A DNA stretch of 64,000 bases, from assembly GCA_903899015.1 (NCBI GenBank), contig CAIUHP010000084.1, positions 22,702-86,701 on the forward strand, given 5' to 3'. The notes beneath the pieces are model-generated. The model made no database searches and was not told where the DNA came from. It saw nothing but the letters and a program-made list of their open reading frames with translations. This stretch comes from an uncultured Armatimonadota bacterium (lineage in GTDB: Bacteria; Armatimonadota; Fimbriimonadia; Fimbriimonadales; Fimbriimonadaceae). The stretch's first letter is position 1; each line of letters opens with the position of its first letter. The position numbers and the translations under genes are program-made. This document shows positions 1 to 7,855 of this stretch, piece after piece.

Positions 1-341
1 TGAAGCAAACCCGTCCTCTCAACACATATCGCCAAATTTCTATCTCGGGCTCGTTTGTTTTGCCAGCGTTTGCTCGATAACCTGGTCTGCCAGATATCGA
101 GCCTAACCGACCACGAGAGTTTCGAGACCAGATTAAAACGAGCCGAGTGTAAAAGGATTATTCAGGTTAATGGAATAGGGAACTTGATTTCCGCTAAAAA
201 TGGGCACCGGTGTCGGAATGATGATTCACTCGAGCCAAGCCAACTAGCCAAGAAATGCACAGTTCAGAGTCTTTTGACATTAACGAGTCTGTGGGATGTG
301 ACTCGAAAGAGCAAATTGGAACGCAAGGTGGCGAGTAAGGC
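1..341. other. Left edge, no supported gene
   Basis: The window opens inside an unknown context. One frame stays open on the plus strand from a TTG at 55 to a stop at 345, but the translation has no recognisable domain, signal or membrane pattern and its composition looks random. Its stop overlaps the next start as GTGA, so coupling cannot be excluded. I do not call it a gene. Confidence 0.4.
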
Positions 342-671
342 GTGAATATCTCAGTCGTAGTCGGATGCGTTTTTGCGATCGTCGGAATCGCATTGTTTGC
401 GGATAAGACCAGATCCATTGGGAAAACTCGAAACGTGTTTCGAACAAGCTTAGGCACTTTCTTTTTGCTCCTCGGGTTCATACAAATTCTCAGTGGAGAG
501 GGTCTTGCTTCTCGAGGGTTTGCCGTAACCTTAACGGCAATTGTTACCTGTATCTTGACGATGCAACTGTTGTCGATAAAAGCCAAATCGAGTAACGATC
601 CGGCAATGGCCTTGGAATGGGAGACGACCAAAGAGAAAATGCGCTTGCGAGTCAAGCAAAGAGGAAAATAG
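342..671 (+). CDS. Small integral membrane protein, unknown function
   Basis: A 109-residue protein starting at GTG, with AAGGTGG about 10 nt upstream as a possible ribosome site. Three hydrophobic segments are visible at about residues 3-20, 35-52 and 60-78. A short charged C-terminal tail follows, ending in KMRLRVKQRGK, which is probably cytoplasmic by the positive-inside rule. I do not recognise the family. The opposite frame at 194-655 is also open but has no membrane pattern or start signal and looks like a shadow. The next gene is more than 400 bases away on the other strand, so context gives no clue to its job. The hydrophobic periodicity is the main argument that it is real. Confidence 0.5.
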   Translation: MNISVVVGCVFAIVGIALFADKTRSIGKTRNVFRTSLGTFFLLLGFIQILSGEGLASRGFAVTLTAIVTCILTMQLLSIKAKSSNDPAMALEWETTKEKMRLRVKQRGK

Positions 672-1111
672 AGATCGTGTCATCAACCATCTGCCTAAAT
701 AGGATCTTTGACCCTAAGATAATTCGTCAGAGCTCTCATCAATTATTTGCGTGCGTAACATCGCATTCCGCGCTTGGCTTTTAGTACGGAATCCTTCTCC
801 GTATGATGATTCCGGATCAGGCAGATTCACAAAATTGAACGATCATCCGCTGGTCCTTTGGACCGGGGAGAGATCCCCAAACAGCTCTAGGAGCTTTCAT
901 CATCGGTCGAATTGTTTGCGATACAGGTGACCCAAATTCGATCTGGCCTCCCAACAGTGTCAAGCCCGAGGACAGGAATGACCCTCTCAGGCAGATCAGC
1001 CTTGCATCTTGCAGCTTGGTTCCTGACCTCGTATGGGCGAGTAGCCAGACAAACCCGCCCAAAGCATCCGAATATTAAGGCAGCATTCCAATCATGGAGC
1101 CCATTACGATT
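672..1111. other. Intergenic, nothing recognised
   Basis: About 440 bases between the small membrane protein and the 3' end of the hexosaminidase gene. Short open frames occur on both strands (817-1062 minus, 912-1115 plus) but their translations show no domain. I see only a weak 5-bp hairpin near 794-810. It could be a decayed gene. Confidence 0.4.
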
Positions 1112-2686
1112 TTAGCGGCCTCCGTTTCCGTCAGCGTCCAGCATTCTGAAATTCATGCCTTCCGCTTTGAGCCGTTGCAGGTCATTTCGGAGGCGGATAA
1201 TGAACTGACCCCAGTTGCGAGTTTCTTTGGGTGACCAAGCCAACTCTGCCAGTGCGCATCCTCTTGGCCATGCCATGTATTCCATGTGGGATGGCTTTGC
1301 GATGTACTCGCACCAGATGTTTCCTTGAACTCCAAGAATGTGCTTTGCCTCGTTTTCGTTTAGTGCACTTGGGACGGGTTCATAGGCGTAGACCTTGTCA
1401 AGTGGAACGAATCCTCCAATGGCTCGAGGCTCTCCGGATGCGCGGCTCTGATAGTAGTCAAAGTACATGTGACTTGTCGGACTCATCACCGCATCATGTC
1501 CAGCCTTCGCCGCTGCGATTCCACCCTCAATTCCTCGCCAAGACATGACGGTAGCGCCTTGAGCGAGTCCACCTTCCAGAATTTCATCCCAGCCAATAAG
1601 TCTTCGGCCATGTGCTGTGAGGTAGCCGTCGATTTGGCGGATGAACCAACTCTGAAGCTCATCTTCATTCTTCAGGCCGCGTTGTTTGATAAGCTCCTGA
1701 ATTCTTCTGTTTTCTTTCCAAGGCCTTTTATCAACCTCGTCTCCGCCAACGTGGATCCAGGTGCTGGGGAACAGTTTCATCACCTCATCCAGAACATTTT
1801 CGTAAAACTTGATCGTGGATTCTTCGCCGTTTAGGTTTGAGGATTCCACCGCCCAAGGATTGGTTTTGCGATCCTTGCTCCATACTCCAAGGTCTGGATA
1901 AGAGGCGATCGCTGCAACTGAGTGCCCGGGCATTTCAATCTCAGGAACAACGGTGATGTGTAGCTTCTTCGCATAGGAGACAACATCCCGGATCTCTGTC
2001 TGGGTGTAGAAGCCTCCGTGATTCTGGCCGTCGATCGGCTTCGAGAAGGTGTCGTAATTCTGCAGAGATCCCAGCTTGGTCAAATTTGGATAGCGCCTGA
2101 TTTCGATACGCCATCCGGGCTCGTCGGTCAGGTGCCAATGAAAGACGTTGAGCTTATGCTCTGCCATCGTATCAAGCATCTTCTTGACCTCTTCTGTAGT
2201 GTAGAAGTGGCGGCTGACATCCAGCATCATGCCTCGCCAACTAAAGCGAGGTTGATCGCTGATCGTGACAGCAGGAACTTGGTAGCTCGATCCAGGATTT
2301 GGGGCGGTGCTGTAGGTTGCTGCCGGTAATAGTTGGCGGAGGGTCTGGACGCCGTAGAACAATCCAGCCGACGTCGAAGCTTCGAGATCGACTTCAGAGT
2401 TGCCGACAGTAAGGCGATATCCTTCCTTGCCGATAGACGCATCCGGCTTGACGATGCGAAGAACAATCGAGTTTTCGCCAGGCTTGCCTACATTCTTGAG
2501 AGTTAGCTTTGTCGCTTGGCGCAGAAAGTCCGCATTCTCCTTTGCTTCTCGTCCCTTTGCGACGATAGTTGTCGAATCGTCGAGTTTGAAACTCCCTACT
2601 CTCGCCTCAACCTGAGACGGCCACGGAAGAAGAGGCAGATCATGAATATCTTTGTGGTGTAACGAGAGAGCAGCCAGCAGAATCAT
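1112..2686 (-). CDS. Beta-N-acetylhexosaminidase, GH20 family
   Basis: A 524-residue glycoside hydrolase that should remove terminal beta-linked N-acetylglucosamine or N-acetylgalactosamine from glycans or chitin oligomers. The N-terminal domain (about 25-135) has the GH20b fold pattern ending in GLFYGVQTLRQLL. The catalytic barrel follows, with SRHFYTTEEVKKMLD, WHLTDEPGWRIEIRRYP and HVGGDEVDKRPW. The last holds the adjacent Asp-Glu pair used in substrate-assisted catalysis. The barrel continues through WDEILEGG to WCEYI. The N-terminus MILLAALSLHHKD is only a short hydrophobic stretch, so secretion is possible but weakly supported. The start is fixed by a -10 box six bases upstream, which implies a leaderless transcript. 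The length is normal for the family. Confidence 0.93.
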   Translation of the reverse strand: MILLAALSLHHKDIHDLPLLPWPSQVEARVGSFKLDDSTTIVAKGREAKENADFLRQATKLTLKNVGKPGENSIVLRIVKPDASIGKEGYRLTVGNSEVDLEASTSAGLFYGVQTLRQLLPAATYSTAPNPGSSYQVPAVTISDQPRFSWRGMMLDVSRHFYTTEEVKKMLDTMAEHKLNVFHWHLTDEPGWRIEIRRYPNLTKLGSLQNYDTFSKPIDGQNHGGFYTQTEIRDVVSYAKKLHITVVPEIEMPGHSVAAIASYPDLGVWSKDRKTNPWAVESSNLNGEESTIKFYENVLDEVMKLFPSTWIHVGGDEVDKRPWKENRRIQELIKQRGLKNEDELQSWFIRQIDGYLTAHGRRLIGWDEILEGGLAQGATVMSWRGIEGGIAAAKAGHDAVMSPTSHMYFDYYQSRASGEPRAIGGFVPLDKVYAYEPVPSALNENEAKHILGVQGNIWCEYIAKPSHMEYMAWPRGCALAELAWSPKETRNWGQFIIRLRNDLQRLKAEGMNFRMLDADGNGGR

Positions 2687-2692
2687 GCTGCA

Positions 2693-2698
2693 ATCTTA
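2693..2698 (-). promoter_or_regulatory. -10 box before hexosaminidase start (leaderless type)
   Basis: TAAGAT on the minus strand, six bases before the ATG, with no Shine-Dalgarno sequence. A transcript from this box would begin at or next to the start codon. No clear -35 element is visible. Confidence 0.5.
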
Positions 2699-2881
2699 TC
2701 ATTCTCGGGCCGATTAGATTCATGTCGTTTTAGCTTGGTATTGGAGCTAAACAAATTCGAGAAAGGCCTCAAGTTGTTCGATTCTCTTAGCAACAAATCC
2801 GCGAACAGTCACCGACCTCCGTTGAATTCAGTGGGGTGGAATTGGCTTGATCAGCTAGGAACAGGTCCGAGGCAAACGGAA

Positions 2882-2957
<76 letters not shown>

Positions 2958-2985
2958 GTATTTTTCTATTTTAGCTCATCTAGCG

Positions 2986-3657
2986 CTAACTCTGTCCGTA
3001 TCGATTGTGATATCGGTCGTACCACTTCTCAGCTTCTTCGGGTGGAATGGCTTTGGGTTGGCCGATTTGCATCGCGATCCAGACAGTCTTGGCGACGTCT
3101 TCGGTCATAACGGCTGCTTTCAAAGCCGATTTTGGTGAATCGCCCCACGCGAAAACCCCGTGGTTACCCATGAGAATGGCGGGAGCACGATTACGATATT
3201 TAAGAATCGCTTCGCCAATATGTTCGCCTTCGTTATCGACGTAAGGTGCACAGGGGATTTCCGCTCCGAATTCGTCGGCTATCGCGGTCAACACCAATGG
3301 CACCGGCTTCAGAACAGCCGCAAATGCGGTTGCGTAGTTGCTGTGGGTATGAATGATTCCACGCAAGCCTTCGATGTGACGATACAAGAATAAATGGTGG
3401 GGAAGGTCAACACTCGGTCGGAGGTTGGAACCAATAATCTCACCAGTAGGAACGTGGACTTGAACCAGCGATTCCGGTGTAATTCGGTCGTAATCCATTC
3501 CGCTCGGCTTAATCACGAGCATTTCTGATTCCGGGTCATATCCACTGGCATTCCCAGAATGCATCGTCACCAGTCCGGTTTCAGGGAGGAGTTTGTTAGC
3601 CTTGGAGACTTCCTTGCGAAGTTCCATGAGTTTCATTTCTTGTTCAATTCCCGCCAC
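2986..3657 (-). CDS. araD: L-ribulose-5-phosphate 4-epimerase-like class II aldolase
   Basis: A 223-residue zinc-dependent class II aldolase/epimerase. It probably interconverts L-ribulose 5-phosphate and D-xylulose 5-phosphate, or cleaves a related sugar phosphate. Visible motifs are HSGNAS and KPSG (phosphate binding), IHTHSNYAT carrying two zinc histidines, and MGNHGVF with the third. The C-terminus, YDRYHNRYGQS, resembles the YYGQ-type tail of true AraD epimerases, which favours epimerase over fuculose aldolase. No araA or araB lies nearby, so the substrate is inferred from family only. The start is GTG at 3657 with a TAGACT -10 box six bases upstream. It is divergent from the methyltransferase fusion gene. 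Confidence 0.85.
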   Translation of the reverse strand: MAGIEQEMKLMELRKEVSKANKLLPETGLVTMHSGNASGYDPESEMLVIKPSGMDYDRITPESLVQVHVPTGEIIGSNLRPSVDLPHHLFLYRHIEGLRGIIHTHSNYATAFAAVLKPVPLVLTAIADEFGAEIPCAPYVDNEGEHIGEAILKYRNRAPAILMGNHGVFAWGDSPKSALKAAVMTEDVAKTVWIAMQIGQPKAIPPEEAEKWYDRYHNRYGQS

Positions 3658-3663
3658 GCTAAA

Positions 3664-3669
3664 AGTCTA
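3664..3669 (-). promoter_or_regulatory. -10 box before araD-like start (leaderless type)
   Basis: TAGACT on the minus strand, six bases before the GTG start, with no ribosome-binding site between. Confidence 0.5.
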
Positions 3670-3744
3670 CACCCCGCATCGCTAGAATGCTTTGCTTCCC
3701 CAAGAGGTATATGCAAAGTTGGCTATTTACTTGCAAGGTGGGTG

Positions 3745-3750
3745 TACGCT
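3745..3750 (+). promoter_or_regulatory. -10 box before rhodanese-methyltransferase start
   Basis: TACGCT on the plus strand, six bases before the GTG at 3757. It matches the spacing seen at other leaderless starts here and decides the start of the downstream gene. Confidence 0.45.
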
Positions 3751-3756
3751 GAATCC

Positions 3757-4530
3757 GTGCTCGAAAAGGCAAAGTGGTTAGATCCTCGCGACAAAGTCAG
3801 TCAACCAATCTTCGATTCGGTAAATATTCCTTTCGCTGATTTGCCCCATCGGGTTTTCGAACTACCTTCCCGAAAAGAATCGATCCTTGTCGCAAACGCA
3901 GGCCCCGAAGCTCAAGCAACCCTCGATTGGCTTATCGAGAACGGATACGGGGCCGCAGTCGGTCGCGACTTTGAGATGGGGGGTGACCGTCTCAAGCGGC
4001 TCTGGTCTCCGAATCCATTTCTGGAATCGATTTTGCCCGAGATTTCCCGAGGATCGGCCTTAGATGTTGCGTGCGGTTCAGGACGAGATGCGGTTTTCAT
4101 GGCGTCTGCCGGATTCCAAGTGACGGGGATCGATCATCTCCCCGACGCGATCGCATTCGCTCAGACCCTTTCAACCCGATATCTGCCGCCGACTGAATCC
4201 ATCCGCTTGATCGCTGCCGATCTCGATGAAACTCAATTCGTGGAAAGGTATGACCTCGTGACCTGCTTCTTCTATCTCAATCGGACCTTTCTAAGACGCC
4301 TGAAAGACCTCATCAATCCGGGAGGATCGTTTGTGATGGAGACTTTCACTTCCGTCAACCGGGAGACTCACGGCAAGCCAAGGTCGGAGAAGTTTGTCCT
4401 CCAACCCAACGAGCTACCTGGTCTCTTGGACGGCTTCGAAGTTCTCCTCTACGAAGAAGATTGGCACGCCGACCGTCACACCGCTCAGATTTGGGCGCTA
4501 CGCTCGGGCCAAGACCACCGTGATTGCTAG
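3757..4530 (+). CDS. Degenerate rhodanese-like domain fused to class I SAM methyltransferase
   Basis: About 257 residues in two parts. Residues 5-75 follow the rhodanese pattern (LDPRD, then an IP segment, then SILVANAGPEAQATLDWLIENGY), but the catalytic cysteine position is occupied by non-cysteine residues, so sulfur transfer is unlikely. Residues 85-250 are a Rossmann methyltransferase with ALDVACGSGRDAVFMASAG (motif I) and VTGID (acidic end of strand 2), close to TehB-type proteins. The open frame runs further upstream into the araD gene, but the -10 box at 3745 supports the GTG at 3757. GTG 3742 is the alternative. The 3' end overlaps the convergent DUF6868-like gene by 33 bases. The substrate is unknown. 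Confidence 0.75.
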   Translation: MLEKAKWLDPRDKVSQPIFDSVNIPFADLPHRVFELPSRKESILVANAGPEAQATLDWLIENGYGAAVGRDFEMGGDRLKRLWSPNPFLESILPEISRGSALDVACGSGRDAVFMASAGFQVTGIDHLPDAIAFAQTLSTRYLPPTESIRLIAADLDETQFVERYDLVTCFFYLNRTFLRRLKDLINPGGSFVMETFTSVNRETHGKPRSEKFVLQPNELPGLLDGFEVLLYEEDWHADRHTAQIWALRSGQDHRDC

Positions 4531-4749
4531 GAAGGGAACAAGGAACAACAAGATGATCGCCATCTTGTAAAGAACAAGAGCGGCAAAATTAACCGTTTTC
4601 ACTTTCTCCAGTGCAATTCCGAACCATTTGGCGCTCATCTCGTACGGCCAGTCCCAATGCAGGATTACGGTGAGCCACCAAATGATGAGCAAGGCGTAAT
4701 TCCCGATGAGACACCCCAAAAGGAAATCTCGAATGTTTTGCATCGTCAT
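4498..4749 (-). CDS. Small membrane protein, DUF6868-like
   Basis: An 83-residue protein starting MTMQNIRDFLLGCLIGNY. Two membrane helices are visible at about residues 8-32 and 55-80. Between them lies WPYEMSAKWFGIALEKVKTVNFAA, whose W-Y-KWF pattern resembles the DUF6868 family from my memory of those sequences. The open frame extends upstream into cinA, but the ATG at 4749 lies 34 bases after the cinA stop on the same strand, so it is likely the last gene of a cinA operon. Its final codons overlap the convergent methyltransferase gene. No function is known to me. Confidence 0.72.
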   Translation of the reverse strand: MTMQNIRDFLLGCLIGNYALLIIWWLTVILHWDWPYEMSAKWFGIALEKVKTVNFAALVLYKMAIILLFLVPFLAITVVLARA

Positions 4750-4783
4750 CGTAACTGTTTGACGATGTTCGGCTAAGAATGTC

Positions 4784-6013
4784 TCAGAGTAGCTTCCACC
4801 GGAGCTGAGCCAAAGCGGTCTGGGTCGCGCGTCGTTGGATGTCTTCTCGCAATCCTCGGTATTGAGCCTGCTCGACGGTCGTTCCATTGGGGCCGGCAAC
4901 CCCAATATAGGTAAGACCGACTGGTTTGCCATCGACGTCGGCCGTCGGTCCCGCATTGCCGGTGATCGAAACGCCATAGGTTGCACCGAGTCGATCTCGA
5001 ACGGCTTCCGCCATTGCCTTCGCCACTTCTTCGGAGACGGGACCGTGGGCTGCAATAATTTCGCTCGGAACCCCGAGAACCGATTCCTTAGCGGAAACAG
5101 TGTAGGCAATCACTCCACCTTTGAACGCCTTCGAAGATCCCGGGACGGAGGTGATGCGGGCGCCGAGGGCACCGCCGGTCATGCTCTCGGCAACTGCAAC
5201 GGTCTCACCCTTGGCAACCAGCAGATCCAAGGTTGCGGCTTCGATGGTGGTCTCGTTGAACCCATACAGATGGTTTCCTAGCCGAGATCGAATCTCGTCG
5301 ACAACCGGGTCAATTAACAGGTCAGCTGCTTCACGGTTTTCGGCTCGGGCGGTGACGCGAAGATGGCACTCGGCAGTTTGAGCATAGGGAGCAACGGTCG
5401 GATTCTCGCCGTCCATTAGGTCTCGAACCCGTTCTTCCACGTGGCTTTCGCCCATGCCAATGATCCGTAGGACACGAGAGTGGATGACTTGTCCGCCTTG
5501 AAGTTGCTCAAGGAATTGACGTACCGGTCCTTGGGCCATCGGGTCGAATTCTCCCTTAGGGCCTGGGAGCGCAATCACGACTTTGCCATTCTTTTGGCAG
5601 ATCAGTCCGGGAGCGGTTCCGTTCGGGTTGTCAACCAGGGTTGCCGAGGTGGGCTTTTGAGCTTGTCGTAAAGTCGATTCAGCCATCCGAATGTTTCGTG
5701 AGGCAAAAAACTGTCGCAGCTTCTCGGCCACTTCAGGGACCTCTTCCATTTCATCGCCAAGAGCCATTGCAATTCCGTCCCGCGTGAGGTCATCCAGGGT
5801 CGGGCCAAGTCCGCCGATGGTCACAACCACATCAGCGCGTTCAATCGCGCCTTTCAACGTGCCAACAAGGCGGTCCATGTTGTCGCCGATCGTTGCACGT
5901 CGGGTACAGCCGATTCCGCATTCGGCAAGGATACGTGCCATCAGGGGAGCATGGGTGTCCGTAATCTGTCCCAGAAGCAATTCGGTGCCAACGGAAACGA
6001 TCTCAGCAGTCAT
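4784..6013 (-). CDS. cinA: CinA: MoCF-like domain plus nicotinamide-nucleotide amidase
   Basis: A 409-residue two-domain protein of normal CinA length. The N-terminal molybdopterin-binding-like domain (1-170) shows AEIVSVGTELLLGQITDTH and GGLGPTLDDLTRD, linked in the family to ADP-ribose pyrophosphatase activity. The C-terminal domain (about 250-405) shows AVAESMTGGALGARIT, the PncC amidase that deamidates nicotinamide mononucleotide in NAD salvage, and GVSITGNAGP. It is a cytoplasmic enzyme. The start is ATG at 6013 with CATTAT as a -10 box five bases upstream. A DUF6868-like membrane protein follows on the same strand. Confidence 0.95.
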   Translation of the reverse strand: MTAEIVSVGTELLLGQITDTHAPLMARILAECGIGCTRRATIGDNMDRLVGTLKGAIERADVVVTIGGLGPTLDDLTRDGIAMALGDEMEEVPEVAEKLRQFFASRNIRMAESTLRQAQKPTSATLVDNPNGTAPGLICQKNGKVVIALPGPKGEFDPMAQGPVRQFLEQLQGGQVIHSRVLRIIGMGESHVEERVRDLMDGENPTVAPYAQTAECHLRVTARAENREAADLLIDPVVDEIRSRLGNHLYGFNETTIEAATLDLLVAKGETVAVAESMTGGALGARITSVPGSSKAFKGGVIAYTVSAKESVLGVPSEIIAAHGPVSEEVAKAMAEAVRDRLGATYGVSITGNAGPTADVDGKPVGLTYIGVAGPNGTTVEQAQYRGLREDIQRRATQTALAQLRWKLL

Positions 6014-6018
6014 ATCTG

Positions 6019-6024
6019 ATAATG
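6019..6024 (-). promoter_or_regulatory. -10 box before cinA start (leaderless type)
   Basis: CATTAT on the minus strand, five bases before the ATG. No Shine-Dalgarno sequence is present. Confidence 0.4.
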
Positions 6025-6219
6025 ACGGGTTTCACCCAGATCGTGAAAAGTAGACATAAGAAAATCAGGGAACATCGAACAAGAACCTTAAAATCGTTTG
6101 GAACCTCGCGGATCGATCTCCTGTCTTCTTAGCAAATAACCGCTGAAATGTTGCGGATTAGAGCCAACCTTTGCACATTCCTGAGCATGCCCCCATCTGT
6201 ATTAGGCCGTCCGGTCTGC

Positions 6220-6225
6220 TACACT
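6220..6225 (+). promoter_or_regulatory. -10 box for the Ig-like protein and purH unit
   Basis: TACACT, seven bases before the ATG at 6233, with no ribosome site in between. It would drive a leaderless transcript that also carries purH. Confidence 0.5.
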
Positions 6226-6232
6226 TTGACCG

Positions 6233-7855
6233 ATGAGTTTCTCCGTCCAACTCACCCCGGACTTCATTCCGGTCGAGCCGGGGGCTACCACTCCCGTGTC
6301 GGTCGTCGTGGCAAATAAATCCGATGAGTTAGACCGCTTCGAGCTAGAGATCGAAGGAGTTGATCCCGAATGGACCGCCGTACCGGTTCCAACATTTGTG
6401 GTCGAAGCACTCGAAGTTCATTCCGAGAAGATCTTTTTCAAGCCGAGTCGCACAAGCGAGAGCCTTGCCGGTAACTACCCGTTTGTTGTTCGGGTGCGCT
6501 CACTTGTCACGGGTGAGTCCAAGACCGTTCAAGCCATTCTCCAGGTGAAGCCGTTCAATCACATCACGATGGAGATCAACCCCAAGAAGGGGCACTACTC
6601 TGTTTGGCGAAAGAAGAACGACTTCTCGGTGATCGTGGTGAACCTCGGAAATACCGAGCACAAGCTCCAGCTTATTGGAAACGACCCGGAAGACACGTGC
6701 GCCTATGAATTTGAATCTGAGCAAGTTACCGTCGGGCCAGGACACCAAAAGGAGATTGAATTTGTTGCCAATCCCGCCAGCAAGTCACTTCTCACTTCGG
6801 GGCGATTAATTGGATTCTCGATTACGGGGCGAAGCATTGACCACCCTTCGGTCGTTTCAACCGCTCAGGCACAGCTTGAGCAACGTCCGTTCGTAACGGC
6901 AACGAGTCTTATCGCGACAACTCTGGTGGCAGTTGTCATCGGCCTATGGCTTTTGATGATGCCCAAGCCGCTGCAAATCAAGAATTTCAGCGTCTCACCC
7001 CAACAGGTGCAGCGAGGTCAGACCATTAGCATTAGCTGGGTGACCTCTCAGGCGGATTTGGTCAAGGTTTACGCCGGTTCAGAGTCTTTATACGAAGGTC
7101 CACTGAACTCAAATGTAGTGACCTACACTCCCACTGCCGATGGCGACGTGAATTTTAGAATCATTGCCTCAAAAGAGGGGCATGAAAAGCGCGACGACGT
7201 TCATGTGAACGTGAAGGAACCTCCGTCTTCACCCGATCCAGAAATCTTAGCCCTAAGCGCCAAACCTGAAAGAGTGAAACTCGGATCCTCTTTTGAACTT
7301 GATTTTGCGTTGAATGACGCGGTTACCAAGGCAGTCTTAGAGCCAATCAGCCAGACCCTCGATCCTGCTTTGAGTCGCATTGAAATCACTCCTACTCGTC
7401 CTGGTGAGATTCAATACACGGTTTCCGCAACGAATAAAGACGGAAAGACGGTCAAGCGCAGCATCTCGGTAACGGTCTATGAAGAGAGTGATGCAACGAT
7501 CATCGCCTTCACGCCCAGTAATGTGAATGTCCCGCTCAGCATCGGCAAGGTCTCGATGAGTTGGCAGGTAAACGACGCCGTCCGAGTCGAACTTTCCTCA
7601 GACGCGGGCGTCACCCAAACCGTCGATCCCTCAGGTAGCCAAGACGTTCCTGTGACTGCGAAGACAATCTTTACGCTAACCGCATATGACGCAAAGGGCC
7701 GAAAAACCAGTCAGAGCAGAACGGTAAACGTCATCAAGGACGTTCCTCCACCTGTAACGACCGGTCCCGGTGGCCCGCCAAATGGTGATACAGGTGGCAC
7801 CGGTACAACGGGCGGCACAACGACTTCTACCACCGCAGGCACAACCGGAAGATGA
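6233..7855 (+). CDS. Single-pass membrane protein with Ig-like domains, unknown function
   Basis: A 540-residue protein with an unusual middle membrane anchor. Residues 1-215 are beta-rich, Ig-like or NPCBM-like modules without a signal peptide (FSVQLTPDFIPVEPGATTPV). A membrane helix lies at about 222-243 (SLIATTLVAVVIGLWLLMM). After it come three Ig-like repeats (ISWVTSQADLVKVYAG; FELDFALNDAVTKAVL; MSWQVNDAVRVELSSD) and a Gly/Thr-rich tail. The repeats share a pattern of a short strand, then V-x-L or V-x-V, then a tyrosine-rich strand. Topology is unresolved: the N-terminal part may be cytoplasmic and the repeats outside. Its last codon overlaps purH as ATGA. No enzyme motif is seen. Confidence 0.78.
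   Translation: MSFSVQLTPDFIPVEPGATTPVSVVVANKSDELDRFELEIEGVDPEWTAVPVPTFVVEALEVHSEKIFFKPSRTSESLAGNYPFVVRVRSLVTGESKTVQAILQVKPFNHITMEINPKKGHYSVWRKKNDFSVIVVNLGNTEHKLQLIGNDPEDTCAYEFESEQVTVGPGHQKEIEFVANPASKSLLTSGRLIGFSITGRSIDHPSVVSTAQAQLEQRPFVTATSLIATTLVAVVIGLWLLMMPKPLQIKNFSVSPQQVQRGQTISISWVTSQADLVKVYAGSESLYEGPLNSNVVTYTPTADGDVNFRIIASKEGHEKRDDVHVNVKEPPSSPDPEILALSAKPERVKLGSSFELDFALNDAVTKAVLEPISQTLDPALSRIEITPTRPGEIQYTVSATNKDGKTVKRSISVTVYEESDATIIAFTPSNVNVPLSIGKVSMSWQVNDAVRVELSSDAGVTQTVDPSGSQDVPVTAKTIFTLTAYDAKGRKTSQSRTVNVIKDVPPPVTTGPGGPPNGDTGGTGTTGGTTTSTTAGTTGR

Noticed and set aside
55..345. 96-codon frame whose stop overlaps the 342 start
   Set aside because: The translation is featureless; the coupling overlap alone is weak evidence.
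194..655. 153-codon open frame on the minus strand
   Set aside because: It mirrors the small membrane protein on the plus strand and has no domain or start signal.
817..1062. Minus-strand frame in the 672-1111 gap
   Set aside because: Composition looks random and no family is recognised; it may be a relic.
4750..5109. Long N-terminal extension of the DUF6868-like protein
   Set aside because: It overlaps the cinA gene in another frame; the family-like start is at 4749.
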